Shown here: piece by piece, positions 33,861-43,121 of the stretch
Layout: each line of letters begins with the position of its first letter
Position numbering within the stretch: position 1 is the first letter of the stretch
Assembly: GCF_009695935.1 (NCBI RefSeq)
Contig: NZ_VUMY01000005.1
Span: 1 to 64,000 of the forward strand
Length of the DNA: 64,000 bases
Reading direction: 5' to 3'
Source: Mobiluncus porci
GTDB taxonomy: Bacteria; Actinomycetota; Actinomycetes; Actinomycetales; Actinomycetaceae
Made by a program: the position numbers and the translations under genes
Notes under the pieces: model-generated
Told to the model about the DNA's origin: nothing
The model's input: the letters and a program-made list of their open reading frames with translations, nothing else
Database searches by the model: none

Positions 33861-34151
33861 CTAGTCTGCTTCCTGCTCCAAGGTGGCCCACAGCCCGTAG
33901 CCGGTCATCGCCAAAACGTCTGCTTCCATCTGTTCGCGCGTTCCGGCGGAGACAACCGCGCGCCCTTTGAAGTGAACTTCTTCCATCAAGCGCACGGCGC
34001 GCTCTTGAGAATATCCGAAATAAGTTTTGAAAACCCAGGTCACGTAGGTCATCAAGTTGACGGCATCATTCCACACAACAGTATTCCATTGACCGGGCAA
34101 AACGCGGTCGAGTTCCGCTACGGAACCTGGGGCATACTCGGTGCCTGGCAT
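33861..34151 (-). CDS. clpS: ATP-dependent Clp protease adaptor ClpS
   Basis: A 96-residue adaptor that delivers N-degron substrates to ClpAP/ClpCP. It retains the core LPGQWNTVVWNDAVNLMTYV, VFKTYFGYSQERAVRLMEEV, HFKGRAVVSAGTREQMEADV and LAMTGYGLWATLEQ. The W/N-N-D-xxN-x-M-x-Y-V pattern forms the substrate pocket and ClpA contact. ATG 34151, nine bases after GGAAGG, is preferred to the GTG at 34160, which directly abuts the purine run. Confidence 0.92.
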   Translation of the reverse strand: MPGTEYAPGSVAELDRVLPGQWNTVVWNDAVNLMTYVTWVFKTYFGYSQERAVRLMEEVHFKGRAVVSAGTREQMEADVLAMTGYGLWATLEQEAD

Positions 34152-34290
34152 TGGAATCACCCTTCCAGGTTAAGGGTTTTTTGCCTTTCTTGCAGGTCGA
34201 ATCGCGGGTGGATTTTTGGACAGACTTTTGGTTTGCTTCCGAGTTGAATCTAAACTGACGAATAGCGATTTATTGATGAAGGAACCCTTG

Positions 34291-35877
34291 ATGACAACTG
34301 AGACCCCTGGTGAAACCCCTGCCCGCACTACTTCCACAGACACCGATAACCTCCCCCACCACAATGTGAAACTCAAGCGCGGGATGCGCCAGCGGCACCT
34401 GTCGATGATCGCTATTGGGGGCTCGATTGGTACCGGTCTATTTGTGGCCTCCGGAGCCACCATCAGCCAAGCCGGTCCCGGAGGTGCACTCCTGGCCTAT
34501 TCCCTCATCGGCTTGATGGTGTTTTTCCTCATGCAGTCCTTGGGCGAGATGGCAACCTATCTCCCGATTGCGGGCTCTTTCGGGGAATACGGAAGGCGTT
34601 TTGTCTCCCCCTCCTTCGGTTTCGCTATGGGATGGAACTACTGGTACAACTGGGCCATCACCGTCGCCGCGGAACTGTCTGCCTCCGCGCTAGTCATGAA
34701 ATATTGGCTTCCCGACACCCCGGGATGGATTTGGTCGGCGCTGTTCCTGGCGATTCTCTTCACAATCAACGCGCTTTCGGCAAGAGCCTACGGGGAAGGC
34801 GAGTTCTGGTTCGCTCTCATCAAAGTCATCACCGTGATTGTTTTCATCATCGTCGGTTTTGCGATGATTATCGGGATTCTCGGGGGCCAGCCCGCCGGTT
34901 TCGAGAATTGGACGACAGGCGAGGCTCCCTTCGTAAACGGAGGGATGGGTATCTTAGCCGTGTTCATGATCGCGGGTTTTTCCTTCCAAGGCACCGAGAT
35001 GGTCGGGGTGGCCGCCGGGGAGGCAGAGAATCCGGAACGCACGGTTCCCAAAGCCATCAACACGGTGTTTTGGCGGATTCTCCTGTTCTATGTCCTCGCA
35101 ATCGCCGTGATTGCTTTCCTCATCCCCTACACAGATTCGCGCTTGTTAAACCCCGATGAGTCCATTGCTCTGTCCCCCTTCACTCTCGTCTTTGAAAAGG
35201 CCGGAGTGGCTTTGGCTGCGGGAGTCATGAACGCCGTCATCCTCACCTCGGTTCTTTCCGCGGGGAACTCGGGGCTCTACGCCTCGACCCGAATGCTCTA
35301 CGCTTTGGCTTTGCAAGGGCAAGCCCCGCGCTTCTTCGCCTACACGACGCGGCGAGGCGTGCCGATGAATGCGCTCCTAGCCACCACCGCCATCGGATTT
35401 TTCGCCTTCCTCAGTTCTCTCATTGGGGACGGGGCGGCCTACACCTGGCTCGTGAACGCCTCTGGCCTTGCCGGATTCATCACCTGGGTTGGTATCGCCT
35501 GGTCGCACTACAAATTCCGCAAGGCCTTCCTGGCCCAGGGCCACAGTGTCTCGGAGCTGCCTTTCCGGGCCGCGCTCTATCCTCTCGGCCCGATCATTGC
35601 CCTCGCCATGTGCGCTTTCGTTATTATCGGTCAAAACTACGAGGCCCTGTTGGGACGCGGCGATTTCGTGTCACTGCTGTCTTCCTATCTCGGACTGCCG
35701 CTGTTTATTGCCTTGTGGGTGGGTCACAAGCTCATTACCCGTGCTCCGGCAGTTGATCCGCTACAGGCTGATTTCACTCGTCCCACCGATTTTGAGCAGG
35801 CGGTTTTGGCCGGCACGGTGGAAAAGTTACAGGAAAGTCAGGACAACGGCGAAAACAACTCCGCCAAGAAAGAGTAG
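34291..35877 (+). CDS. Amino-acid permease (APC superfamily, AAT/LysP-like)
   Basis: A 528-residue transporter with about 12 TM helices. The N-terminal hydrophilic region ends in LKRGMRQRHLSMIAIGGSIG and TGLFVASGATISQAGPGGAL, the conserved first helix of the family. Other hallmarks are MQSLGEMATYLPIAGSFGEY, FAMGWNYWYNWAITVAAELS, FSFQGTEMVGVAAGEAENPE and PKAINTVFWRILLFYVLAI. Sequence style resembles lysine-type permeases; substrate is not certain. The ATG at 34291, eight bases after AAGGAA, is preferred over the upstream in-frame ATG. The 3' end overlaps a small minus-strand gene by 51 bp. Confidence 0.9.
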   Translation: MTTETPGETPARTTSTDTDNLPHHNVKLKRGMRQRHLSMIAIGGSIGTGLFVASGATISQAGPGGALLAYSLIGLMVFFLMQSLGEMATYLPIAGSFGEYGRRFVSPSFGFAMGWNYWYNWAITVAAELSASALVMKYWLPDTPGWIWSALFLAILFTINALSARAYGEGEFWFALIKVITVIVFIIVGFAMIIGILGGQPAGFENWTTGEAPFVNGGMGILAVFMIAGFSFQGTEMVGVAAGEAENPERTVPKAINTVFWRILLFYVLAIAVIAFLIPYTDSRLLNPDESIALSPFTLVFEKAGVALAAGVMNAVILTSVLSAGNSGLYASTRMLYALALQGQAPRFFAYTTRRGVPMNALLATTAIGFFAFLSSLIGDGAAYTWLVNASGLAGFITWVGIAWSHYKFRKAFLAQGHSVSELPFRAALYPLGPIIALAMCAFVIIGQNYEALLGRGDFVSLLSSYLGLPLFIALWVGHKLITRAPAVDPLQADFTRPTDFEQAVLAGTVEKLQESQDNGENNSAKKE

Positions 35878-36039
35878 TCCCATCAAGCCCACCAGGACTT
35901 TCGTGGCTCGCCCGCTGCCGAGTTTCGATTCCGATTGTCCGGAAACCAAGGCTTCGAGGTCTTTGGGTTCATCGGTGGCGTGAGAGATTTCGGTTTCGGA
36001 AGTTTCTAATCCGTCACCATTCTTAGGGTCTGGGGTCAT
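35827..36039 (-). CDS. Small single-TM protein (70 aa), function unknown
   Basis: The product has an acidic N-terminus (MTPDPKNGDGLETSETEISH) and one C-terminal TM helix (KVLVGLMGLLFLGGVVFAVV). It overlaps the permease 3' end on the opposite strand by 51 bp and starts 15 bp from the divergent pncB. The clear TM segment and plausible position suggest a real gene, though its codons over the overlap are constrained by the permease. I recognise no family. Confidence 0.55.
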   Translation of the reverse strand: MTPDPKNGDGLETSETEISHATDEPKDLEALVSGQSESKLGSGRATKVLVGLMGLLFLGGVVFAVVLTFL

Positions 36040-36054
36040 GAGACGATTATAGTT

Positions 36055-37404
36055 GTGCCTATGGAAACAAGGCCTTCAACCGCATTACTGACTGACATGT
36101 ATGAACTGACCATGGTGGACTCCGCCCTTGAAAACGGGATGGGGGATCGCCAGTGTGTCTTTGAGGTATTCACCAGGCGCTTTCCGGCGGCGCGCCGTTT
36201 TATGGTGATGGCTGGGGTAGCAAGAATTTTGGAGGGGCTCGAGCGTTTCCAGTTTGATGAATCCCAACTGCGCTATTTGGCCAACAACAAGATTGTGGGG
36301 TCGAAAACAATTCAGTTCCTCGAAAACTACCGCTTCACCGGCGATATCATTGGCTACCCCGAGGGGGAAGTTTTTATGGTCAACTCCCCCATCTTGACAG
36401 TACAGGGGACTTTCGCCGAAGCCTGCTTATTGGAAACCTATTTGTTGAGCGTCTTGAACTTCGACTGTGCGATTGCCTCGGCGGCTTCGCGGATGACCAT
36501 TGCCGCCCACGGACGCCCCTGTCTGGACATGGGGGCGCGACGCGCCCATGAAAGAGCGGCGGTTTCTGCCGCCCGCGCCGCCCAGATAGGGGGCTTTGCG
36601 GGGACCTCCGATTTGGAGGCCGGAAAGCGGTACGGAATTCGCGCCATCGGAACTGCCGCCCACGCCTTCACGTTGTTGTTCGAAACCGAGGAGGAAGCGT
36701 TCCGGGCTCAGATCAAAACGATGGGACCGCAGACAACACTCTTGGTTGACACCTACGATGTCGAGGCGGCAGTGGAAACCGCCGTTCGAGTTGCTCGCGA
36801 GGCAGGCGGGGAGCTCGGGGCGGTGCGTCTCGACTCCGGCGACCTGGTGGCGGGAGCCTTCAAAGTCCGCAAGCAGCTCGATGACCTCGGCGCCAAATCG
36901 ACGAAGATAACCGTCACCAATGACTTGGATGAGTATGCCATCGCGGGACTCGGGGCAGCACCGGTTGATTCCTACGGGGTTGGCACCAAGCTCGTCACGG
37001 GTTCGGGGATTCCGACAGCGTCACTGGTGTATAAGCTGGTGGCGCGGGAAAACGATTCCGGGGTGATGGAGCCGGTAGAAAAGAAGTCGGCGGAGAAATC
37101 CACCAAGGGCGGACTCAAGTGGGCGGGGCGTGTTGTCGAGGACAACACGGCGCAAACCGAGCTTTTGGTGACCGGAACCGACGAGGGCGGGGCTAATCAA
37201 TTTTTTGCCGAGCGCGGAGCTAGGGCTCTGCAACAGACTTTCGTCAGGGGCGGGGAAATCGACACCTCCTGGATCGGGCAAGAAGCACTAGCGCGTGCCC
37301 AGCAGCGTCACTTGGATTCTCGCAATGAACTGCCCTACCAGGCTTGGCGTCTTTCAGAAGGTGAAGTCGCCATCCCGACGGAGTTTGTTCACCTTGATCA
37401 GTAA
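36055..37404 (+). CDS. pncB: Nicotinate phosphoribosyltransferase
   Basis: This enzyme makes nicotinate mononucleotide for NAD salvage. The 449-residue protein has STALLTDMYELTMVDSALEN, VFEVFTRRFPAARRFMVMAG, LDMGARRAHERAAVSAARAA, the active-site region AIGTAAHAFTLLF, TLLVDTYDVEAAVETAVRV and GAVRLDSGDLVAGAFKVRKQ (PRPP binding), plus the late DSYGVGTKLVTGSG. GTG at 36055 is used (MPMETRPST). The gene is divergent from the small TM protein. Confidence 0.95.
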   Translation: MPMETRPSTALLTDMYELTMVDSALENGMGDRQCVFEVFTRRFPAARRFMVMAGVARILEGLERFQFDESQLRYLANNKIVGSKTIQFLENYRFTGDIIGYPEGEVFMVNSPILTVQGTFAEACLLETYLLSVLNFDCAIASAASRMTIAAHGRPCLDMGARRAHERAAVSAARAAQIGGFAGTSDLEAGKRYGIRAIGTAAHAFTLLFETEEEAFRAQIKTMGPQTTLLVDTYDVEAAVETAVRVAREAGGELGAVRLDSGDLVAGAFKVRKQLDDLGAKSTKITVTNDLDEYAIAGLGAAPVDSYGVGTKLVTGSGIPTASLVYKLVARENDSGVMEPVEKKSAEKSTKGGLKWAGRVVEDNTAQTELLVTGTDEGGANQFFAERGARALQQTFVRGGEIDTSWIGQEALARAQQRHLDSRNELPYQAWRLSEGEVAIPTEFVHLDQ

Positions 37405-37559
37405 TTTTGTGTGTTGTTACAGACAAAGCTGTTTCGGGACTCGGAGTATCTCGCGGTTTTTCCCCGATTTAGCTCCGATTCTTTTCCGCCGCTCAGATTC
37501 CTGTTAGTATTTTTTAAGGAATTTAACTCTTAACGGACAGAATATTTATAAGGCTTGCA

Positions 37560-39377
37560 ATGAAGAGAAAAAATCTGATCGCGACTGTTAGCGCCTTGGC
37601 TTTAGCCGCCGGCGCCGTCGGTTTGGCGCTCGTTCCGGCTCAGGCTCACGACCATGACTACACCTACGTCACTGCCGCTGATTGCCGCGCGGCAGATAAG
37701 GCTCTAGCTGCCGGAAAGCCTCTCCCTAACCACCAAAAGTGGTATATGAGCCAAAGCTCTCTGGTCAACGACAACATCTTGGAGATTTACCTCAACGGGA
37801 CGCAGTATGAGCGAGCTGTGCGCGATGCGGCTCAGATCTGGATGGATTCAACCAACCACGCCGTAGATATTCGCTTCGTGGATCAGCCAACCGCGAATTC
37901 AGTCAAGATAGTTGACGATCCGAACATGACTAACGCCGCTGGCTACAACCAATTCAATCCCAACATCATTTCCTTCAATGCTTCCGTTCTGAGGATGGAT
38001 AACGAAGAGAACTACGTCAAAGGTGCCCGGGCGGTTGCTTTGCACGAGATCGGTCATGCCATGGGTCTGGCGCACGGCTGTCTGGGTCACTTGATGAGTA
38101 ATGGCGGGACTTTCGCTAAACCGCAGTCGAGTCTCCCCACTGCTATGGATATTGCCGCTTTGGTGCAGAACCTGCGGGTGCCCTACTACGATTCACCTTC
38201 CCCCGCTGAACCCACTCCGCCGGTTGAACCCACTCAGCCGGTTGAACCCACTCAGCCGGTTGAACCCACTCCAACGGAGACGGAAACCGAGACACCAACG
38301 CCTTCCGAGCCGACTGCAGAACCCAGCACTGAGCCGAGTGAGGAACCGAGCGAAGAACCCAGCACCGAACCGAGCACCGAGACGACCACTGAGCCGACGA
38401 CTCAACCCACGGCTCAGCCGACGGAGCCTCCGACACCAACGGAAACTCCCGAACCTTCCCCGACTGCTCCGGAGACCCCCTCAACTTCTGAAAGCGCAGA
38501 GTCTGTCGTCCCCCAGTGGCCGGTGATCAACAAGACAAGGTGCGGCAGAACGTCTTGGATCCTGCCCTCGACGGAGGGGCTTAGCTATTCCTCGACCTTG
38601 TCGCCGGACATGTCTACTTTGACGGTTCAAGTCACTCCGCTTAGCGGATTCCAGATTGCCGCCGGGAATCCCGCAGTGAAGTCTTTTGATGTCACTCCCA
38701 CTCGTTGCGAAACGATTCCAACGCCTGCAACCCCGGTCACGCCCGAGCCGACCACCCCGGCTCCGGTCACCCCGAGCCCGAGTGAATCTCCGGAGCAACC
38801 TGTTATCACCCCAACTGCGGATCCGATTCCGAGCGTCGTCACGCCAGTGCTGCGTGTTGCCATCCCTCAGGCTCCGGTGGTTAATAAATCTGTTTGCAAC
38901 CGAGCCCGGTGGACTATTCCTGCCACCGAAGGCATCAGCTACCAGTGGCGTTATTCCGCCGATTACACGAAGCTTCTGGTGACGGCGACACCGTTGGACG
39001 GCTACCGAATTAAACCGGGTGCCACCAGCGAGTTTGAAGCCGATGTGGTGCCGGTGCCGTGCCGGGCAACCCAGCCGGCGACAACTCTCGCTCAGGGGGT
39101 GCAAACCAGAGCCAGGGCAGCTCTCACCCAAGGTGTTCAGCCGAGCGTGACGGCGACTCCAACCCAGGGTGTCTCCACCAGGCAGAGCGCAGCCCAAGAC
39201 CAGGATGCGCAACCGAAGGAGCAGGCGACGCTGTCCCAGACCGTCGCTCCGACGCCGACTCAGGCTGAGGTTTCGCCGCAGGAAACTAAACAGCAGGAAA
39301 CTAAACAGCAGGAAACTAAGCAGACTGCCTGGGATCGCGTCACCGCGTGGTTACGCGCCCTGTTTGGAATCCGCTGA
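37560..39377 (+). CDS. Secreted metzincin-type metalloprotease with repeat-rich C-terminus
   Basis: The N-terminal signal peptide (MKRKNLIATVSALALAAGAV, cleavage near AQA-H) is followed by a catalytic domain (about residues 32-215) with the zinc motif ALHEIGHAMGLAHGCLGHLM (HExxHxxxxxH plus Met-turn-like LM), as in matrixin/snapalysin-like proteases. A long Pro/Thr/Glu linker includes three PVEPTQ-type repeats encoded by 18-bp DNA repeats. Two homologous domains then follow (CGRTSWILPSTEGLSYSSTL and CNRARWTIPATEGISYQWRY), each with two Cys. The C-terminus has three QETKQ repeats and an amphipathic end (TAWDRVTAWLRALFGIR). No LPXTG is seen. Confidence 0.82.
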   Translation: MKRKNLIATVSALALAAGAVGLALVPAQAHDHDYTYVTAADCRAADKALAAGKPLPNHQKWYMSQSSLVNDNILEIYLNGTQYERAVRDAAQIWMDSTNHAVDIRFVDQPTANSVKIVDDPNMTNAAGYNQFNPNIISFNASVLRMDNEENYVKGARAVALHEIGHAMGLAHGCLGHLMSNGGTFAKPQSSLPTAMDIAALVQNLRVPYYDSPSPAEPTPPVEPTQPVEPTQPVEPTPTETETETPTPSEPTAEPSTEPSEEPSEEPSTEPSTETTTEPTTQPTAQPTEPPTPTETPEPSPTAPETPSTSESAESVVPQWPVINKTRCGRTSWILPSTEGLSYSSTLSPDMSTLTVQVTPLSGFQIAAGNPAVKSFDVTPTRCETIPTPATPVTPEPTTPAPVTPSPSESPEQPVITPTADPIPSVVTPVLRVAIPQAPVVNKSVCNRARWTIPATEGISYQWRYSADYTKLLVTATPLDGYRIKPGATSEFEADVVPVPCRATQPATTLAQGVQTRARAALTQGVQPSVTATPTQGVSTRQSAAQDQDAQPKEQATLSQTVAPTPTQAEVSPQETKQQETKQQETKQTAWDRVTAWLRALFGIR

Positions 39378-39452
39378 AGGAGCCTGGGGGTATTTGAGGG
39401 GAGCCTCCTTGCGTTCCTCCCTCGAAGCGTCCTCCCCCGAGCGGAGAACTGG

Positions 39453-39758
39453 TTACTTACCGGTGAAAGGCCAGCCGGGTCCTCCGGAGTTGTCTCCCTG
39501 CATGGATTTCATAATCTCCCTGCAAGCCGGGCAAATCGGAAAGTTTTTCGGATCCCGCATCGGAACCCAGACCTTTCCGCACAGCGCGACGACGGCTTGG
39601 CCGGTGACTGCGGAGGCAGTGATGCGGTCTTTGCGGACATAATGGGCATAGCGCTCATTGTCGCCAGGATTCTTTTTCAGCTCAGTTTCAGTGCGTTCGA
39701 GAACCGCTGTGCCCCCCATGGGTTGACTTTCCATTGCTGAATCACTCATAGCCCCCAT
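39453..39758 (-). CDS. DUF3039 family zinc-ribbon-like protein
   Basis: A small actinobacterial protein of about 101 residues with GTAVLERTETELKKNPGDNE, RYAHYVRKDRITASAVTGQA and VVALCGKVWVPMRDPKNFPI, then CPACREIMKSM. The single Cys of ALCGKVW and the CPAC pair could bind zinc. Function is unknown. The start is uncertain: ATG 39758 or ATG 39749 both fit, while the earlier codon of the open frame lacks support. Confidence 0.75.
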   Translation of the reverse strand: MGAMSDSAMESQPMGGTAVLERTETELKKNPGDNERYAHYVRKDRITASAVTGQAVVALCGKVWVPMRDPKNFPICPACREIMKSMQGDNSGGPGWPFTGK

Positions 39759-39795
39759 TGTAGCGTCTGGAAAACCACTGGCGCTTGCTGAGCAT

Positions 39796-39831
39796 AAAAA
39801 CAAACCGACCGGCTCTGGTGAGCCGGTCGGT
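39796..39831 (-). terminator. Intrinsic terminator of hup
   Basis: The stem ACCGACCGGCTC / GAGCCGGTCGGT (12 bp, perfect) with a four-base loop is followed on the minus strand by TTGTTTTTATG, just past the HU stop codon. Confidence 0.9.
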
Positions 39832-39847
39832 AAGAGTTCCAGGTTGC

Positions 39848-40132
39848 TTACTTGTTGGAAACAGCCTTCTTCAGGGTGGAACCAGCGGAAATCTTCACGC
39901 CGAATCCAGCGGGGATCTTGATTTCTTCGCCGGTGCGCGGGTTGCGTCCGGTGCGGGCTGCGCGGGAAACGCGCTCCACGTTCATCAAGCCGGTGACCTT
40001 GACGGTTTCACCGTTCTTAAGGGATTCGATCAAGATGTCCTGGAAAGCCGACAGCGCAGCATCGGCCTCAGTCTTGGACAGGGCAGCGCGCTTGGCAATC
40101 TCAGCAACAAGTTCAGTACGATTCACGGACAT
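39848..40132 (-). CDS. hup: HU-family nucleoid protein
   Basis: A 94-residue DNA-bending protein beginning MSVNRTELVAEIAKRAALSK. It contains the conserved FQDILIESLKNGETVKVTGL and the DNA-binding arm ARTGRNPRTGEEIKIPAGFG, ending SAGSTLKKAVSNK. It lacks the Lys/Ala-rich C-terminal tail of mycobacterial HupB. ATG 40132 with AAAGGAAAC upstream is chosen. It has its own strong terminator. Confidence 0.96.
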   Translation of the reverse strand: MSVNRTELVAEIAKRAALSKTEADAALSAFQDILIESLKNGETVKVTGLMNVERVSRAARTGRNPRTGEEIKIPAGFGVKISAGSTLKKAVSNK

Positions 40133-40302
40133 TTGTTTCCTTTCGGATAGTTGAATCTTGGGCTCCACTTTGGTGAAGCCATCTCTTAGAGACTACGCAA
40201 ATCTAGCCCATTTGTCTCGTTTTTAGCAAAAAATTCGCGAAATTCCCGCGTGTTTTCTCGGGATTCGTTTACTTGCGTCACACAAGTCACAGTTGTTACG
40301 CC

Positions 40303-41460
40303 CTACATAGCGGATTTCATGCGATTCACGGCCTCGAGCAGGCTCTCGTCCGGAGTCGTGAGGCTCATACGAATAAAGCCCTCACCGTCCGGGCCGTAAC
40401 CCGAACCCGGCGTGACAATCACGTGCGCTTTCTCAAGTAGCGCCGCCGCGAAGGATTCCGAGGTGTATCCCTCCGGCACTTTCGCCCAAACATAAATCGT
40501 TGCCTTTGGCGCCTCACACTCCACACCAATCGCATGAAGGGCGTCAACGAGCGAATCGCGGCGTTTTGCATACAGCGCACACATTTCCGCGACGCAATCC
40601 TGCGGTCCGGTCAAAGCGGCAATAGCGGCCTCCTGAATGGCAGTGAACTGGCCGGAATCCAGGTTATTCTTCACTTTCCCGAGAGCCTGAACTGCGGTTT
40701 CGTTGCCGACGGCAAAAGCGATACGCCAACCTGTCATGTTGTAGGGTTTAGAGCAAGAGAAGAATTCAATAGCGACATCGCGGGCGCCGGTACGCTCCAG
40801 GATGCTCGGAGCGACGTAACCGTCGTAGGACAGGTCGGAATAGGCATTGTCGTGGGCGAGCAAGATGTCATGCTCCTTACAAAACGCAATCGCCTTGTCG
40901 AAATATTCCACGGGAGCAATCGCGCCGGTCGGGTTGTTCGGGTAGCCCAGGAACATAATCTTCGCCTTTTCGAGCACCTCGGCGGGGATATGGTCGAAGT
41001 CGGCCAAGAAGCCGGTCTCTTCCTTCATCGGCATGAAGTAAGTGTTGGCGTTTTGCAGGGTTGCCCCGATGGAATAAACTGGGTAACCAATCGATGGCGC
41101 GAGCACATAGTCTCCGGGGTTTACAAAGGCCGTGTGGAGATGCGCAATGCCCTCTTTCGAGCCAATGAGCGCCAAGACCTCGCGGTCAGGGTCAACGTCT
41201 ACCCCAAAGCGCGTTTTCATGTACTTGGCTGCAGCCACACGGAAGGCCGGGGAGCCGGCGTAATCGGGGTATTGGTGATTCTTCGGATCCCTGATTGCCT
41301 TCGCCATCGCTTCGACAATATGGTCGGGCGTGGGCCGATCCGGGTCGCCAATCCCCAGCGAAATCACGTCGATGCCTTGGGCCTCCAAGTCATCGCGCTT
41401 CCGGTCTATCGTCGCGAACAGGTAGGGGGCAATCTGTTCGAGGCATTCAGCAGTCTGCAT
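40303..41460 (-). CDS. dapL: LL-diaminopimelate aminotransferase (PLP, DapL-like)
   Basis: A class I/II aminotransferase of 385 residues. DapL-type features are MQTAECLEQIAPYLFATIDR, GIDVISLGIGDPDRPTPDHI, LALIGSKEGIAHLHTAFVNP, FLGYPNNPTGAIAPVEYF and the PLP-lysine in FFSCSKPYNMTGWRIAFAVG. The enzyme converts tetrahydrodipicolinate and glutamate directly to LL-diaminopimelate. An upstream ATG at 41490 adds ten residues; ATG 41460 with AAAGGGA upstream fits family N-termini. dapF is 5 kb away. A generic aminotransferase function cannot be fully excluded. Confidence 0.85.
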   Translation of the reverse strand: MQTAECLEQIAPYLFATIDRKRDDLEAQGIDVISLGIGDPDRPTPDHIVEAMAKAIRDPKNHQYPDYAGSPAFRVAAAKYMKTRFGVDVDPDREVLALIGSKEGIAHLHTAFVNPGDYVLAPSIGYPVYSIGATLQNANTYFMPMKEETGFLADFDHIPAEVLEKAKIMFLGYPNNPTGAIAPVEYFDKAIAFCKEHDILLAHDNAYSDLSYDGYVAPSILERTGARDVAIEFFSCSKPYNMTGWRIAFAVGNETAVQALGKVKNNLDSGQFTAIQEAAIAALTGPQDCVAEMCALYAKRRDSLVDALHAIGVECEAPKATIYVWAKVPEGYTSESFAAALLEKAHVIVTPGSGYGPDGEGFIRMSLTTPDESLLEAVNRMKSAM

Positions 41461-41538
41461 GGGCGGGGTCCCTTTCAATACGTTTGTCATTTTCCCTTAT
41501 CCTATCGGGGGCTTGCCCCCTACCTGAAACGCGCGGCT

Positions 41539-42174
41539 CTAGTTCACCTTGCGACGATAGATTGCCTGGGTCACGAAGAAAGAAGCCGCGTTCAGGGCAA
41601 CGGTTGCTACCAGGAATCCAATCGTTATTGCATCAGTTTTATCTGACAAGGAAGCAAAAAACTCCTCATTTAGAATTCCGCTCTTCGCCAAGCCCGTCGC
41701 CCCAAGCCCAAACAACATGAAAACCACAGCGTATGGAATGAACGCCATGTCTGGCCCCAGCAAGTAGGCTGACGGAGTCATTAGAGATGAAAAGAACGTC
41801 ATTCCGAAGAGACATGCCGCAGCTATCAGCCAGACAGGAGCCTCAATGCGAGGGACGAGGAGGGCCGCCGCAACCAACCCAGTAGCAAGAAGCGCTATCG
41901 CCCAATTCCACAGGAATTTTTCCAGAACAATCACCGACTTACGCAAAGGCACGGCCTGAACATAACGGTCGACATGGGATTTCATGTCGGTTGTCTGCCC
42001 TGCCATTCCGCCCGCTACGGCGCCAATGATCACGATGGAGGCTGACCACCCCAAGAGAAATTCAAGATTGAGTTTAAACAAGGGACCAAAGAGTAAAACC
42101 AGGAGAATCATACCTAGCAACAGGAGATAAGAGAATCGGTGGGTAATCCAGTCTTTGTAGAGTAGTGCTTTCAT
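41539..42174 (-). CDS. ABC-2 type transporter permease subunit
   Basis: A 211-residue membrane protein with about six TM segments (FSYLLLLGMILLVLLFGPLF, ASIVIIGAVAGGMAGQTTDM, WAIALLATGLVAAALLVPRI and others). The start MKALLYKDWITHR is typical of small ABC-2 permeases paired with YtrB-like ATPases. It overlaps the ATPase gene by four bases (ATGA) and is the last gene of the GntR-ATPase-permease operon. Confidence 0.85.
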   Translation of the reverse strand: MKALLYKDWITHRFSYLLLLGMILLVLLFGPLFKLNLEFLLGWSASIVIIGAVAGGMAGQTTDMKSHVDRYVQAVPLRKSVIVLEKFLWNWAIALLATGLVAAALLVPRIEAPVWLIAAACLFGMTFFSSLMTPSAYLLGPDMAFIPYAVVFMLFGLGATGLAKSGILNEEFFASLSDKTDAITIGFLVATVALNAASFFVTQAIYRRKVN

Positions 42175-43121
42175 TTTTGCGCTCCTTTGATGAGGTAAAC
42201 CATAATGTCTTCAATGCTGGGCTTTTCCAGGGTGAGCCCAGCGGGTACTTTGTCGCGTCGCACGAGTAAGGTGTCACCAAACTCTGTGTGGCGCCGGCCA
42301 AGAATGGCTTTGGGGTCAAGGGCGGCAATCTGATCTGCGCTTCCTTGCAACAGGGCGTAGCGTTCTTTCATCTCATCTTTCGGCTCCATCAGGAGCAGTT
42401 TCCCCTCATGGATAAAGGCGATGTAATCGGCCGCCTTTTCTAGGTCGGACAAGATGTGGGACGAGAACAGCACGGTGTGGTTTTCGTCTTGCAGGAACTC
42501 CAACAGGATGTCAAGCACTTCGTCGCGCACCACCGGATCGAGTCCGGAAGTTGGCTCATCCAGAATCAACAGTTCTGCTCCGTGCGAGAGCGCGCAAGCC
42601 AGTCCCAACTTCATCTTCATGCCGCGGGAAAACTTTTTGATAGTTTTCTTGGCCGGAAGACCGAAACGCTTTACAAAACCCGCAAAAACCTCACTTTGCC
42701 AAGCCTCACCGTAAAGGTACTTATTGAAACGTTCAACTTGTTTCATCATGAAGTTTTCCGGCAGGTACAGGTCATCGAACACGAATCCCACCCGCGCCTT
42801 GTATGCCGGATTATCATGCAACGGATCATGCCCGAGCACCTCCACCCCGCCACCATCCGGCTCCAAAATCCCGTGCAGGCACTTGATGGTGGTCGACTTT
42901 CCGGCGCCGTTTTCCCCGATCAGCCCCACGAAGGTCCCGCGGGGGATGTTGAGATTCAGGGGCCCGAGTTCGAAAGTTCCGAGCCGTTTCGTGAGCCCCT
43001 CGATTTCGATGGCATTGGTTATCACCTTGTCAGCAAAGGCAGCGCTCGCTGGCATTTTGCTGACTTGTGCGCTGTGGCTGAGACCGTTTTCAATGGGCGC
43101 GTCTTTAGTTAGCGCTTCCAT
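42171..43121 (-). CDS. ABC transporter ATP-binding protein (YtrB-like)
   Basis: A 316-residue ATPase. Walker A is GLIGENGAGKSTTIKCLHGI, the signature region is KKFSRGMKMKLGLACALSHG, Walker B is ELLILDEPTSGLDPVVRDEV and the H-loop region is HTVLFSSHILSDLEKAADYI. An N-terminal extension of about 35 residues precedes the domain. It partners the downstream permease; the operon resembles Ytr-type systems controlled by GntR repressors and linked to cell-envelope antibiotic stress. Substrate is unknown. It overlaps the GntR gene by 17 bp. Confidence 0.93.
   Translation of the reverse strand: MEALTKDAPIENGLSHSAQVSKMPASAAFADKVITNAIEIEGLTKRLGTFELGPLNLNIPRGTFVGLIGENGAGKSTTIKCLHGILEPDGGGVEVLGHDPLHDNPAYKARVGFVFDDLYLPENFMMKQVERFNKYLYGEAWQSEVFAGFVKRFGLPAKKTIKKFSRGMKMKLGLACALSHGAELLILDEPTSGLDPVVRDEVLDILLEFLQDENHTVLFSSHILSDLEKAADYIAFIHEGKLLLMEPKDEMKERYALLQGSADQIAALDPKAILGRRHTEFGDTLLVRRDKVPAGLTLEKPSIEDIMVYLIKGAQK

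Noticed and set aside
38215-38420. Possible CRISPR or minisatellite array
   Set aside because: Repeats are in frame within a Pro/Thr/Glu-rich linker of a secreted protein, with no spacers.
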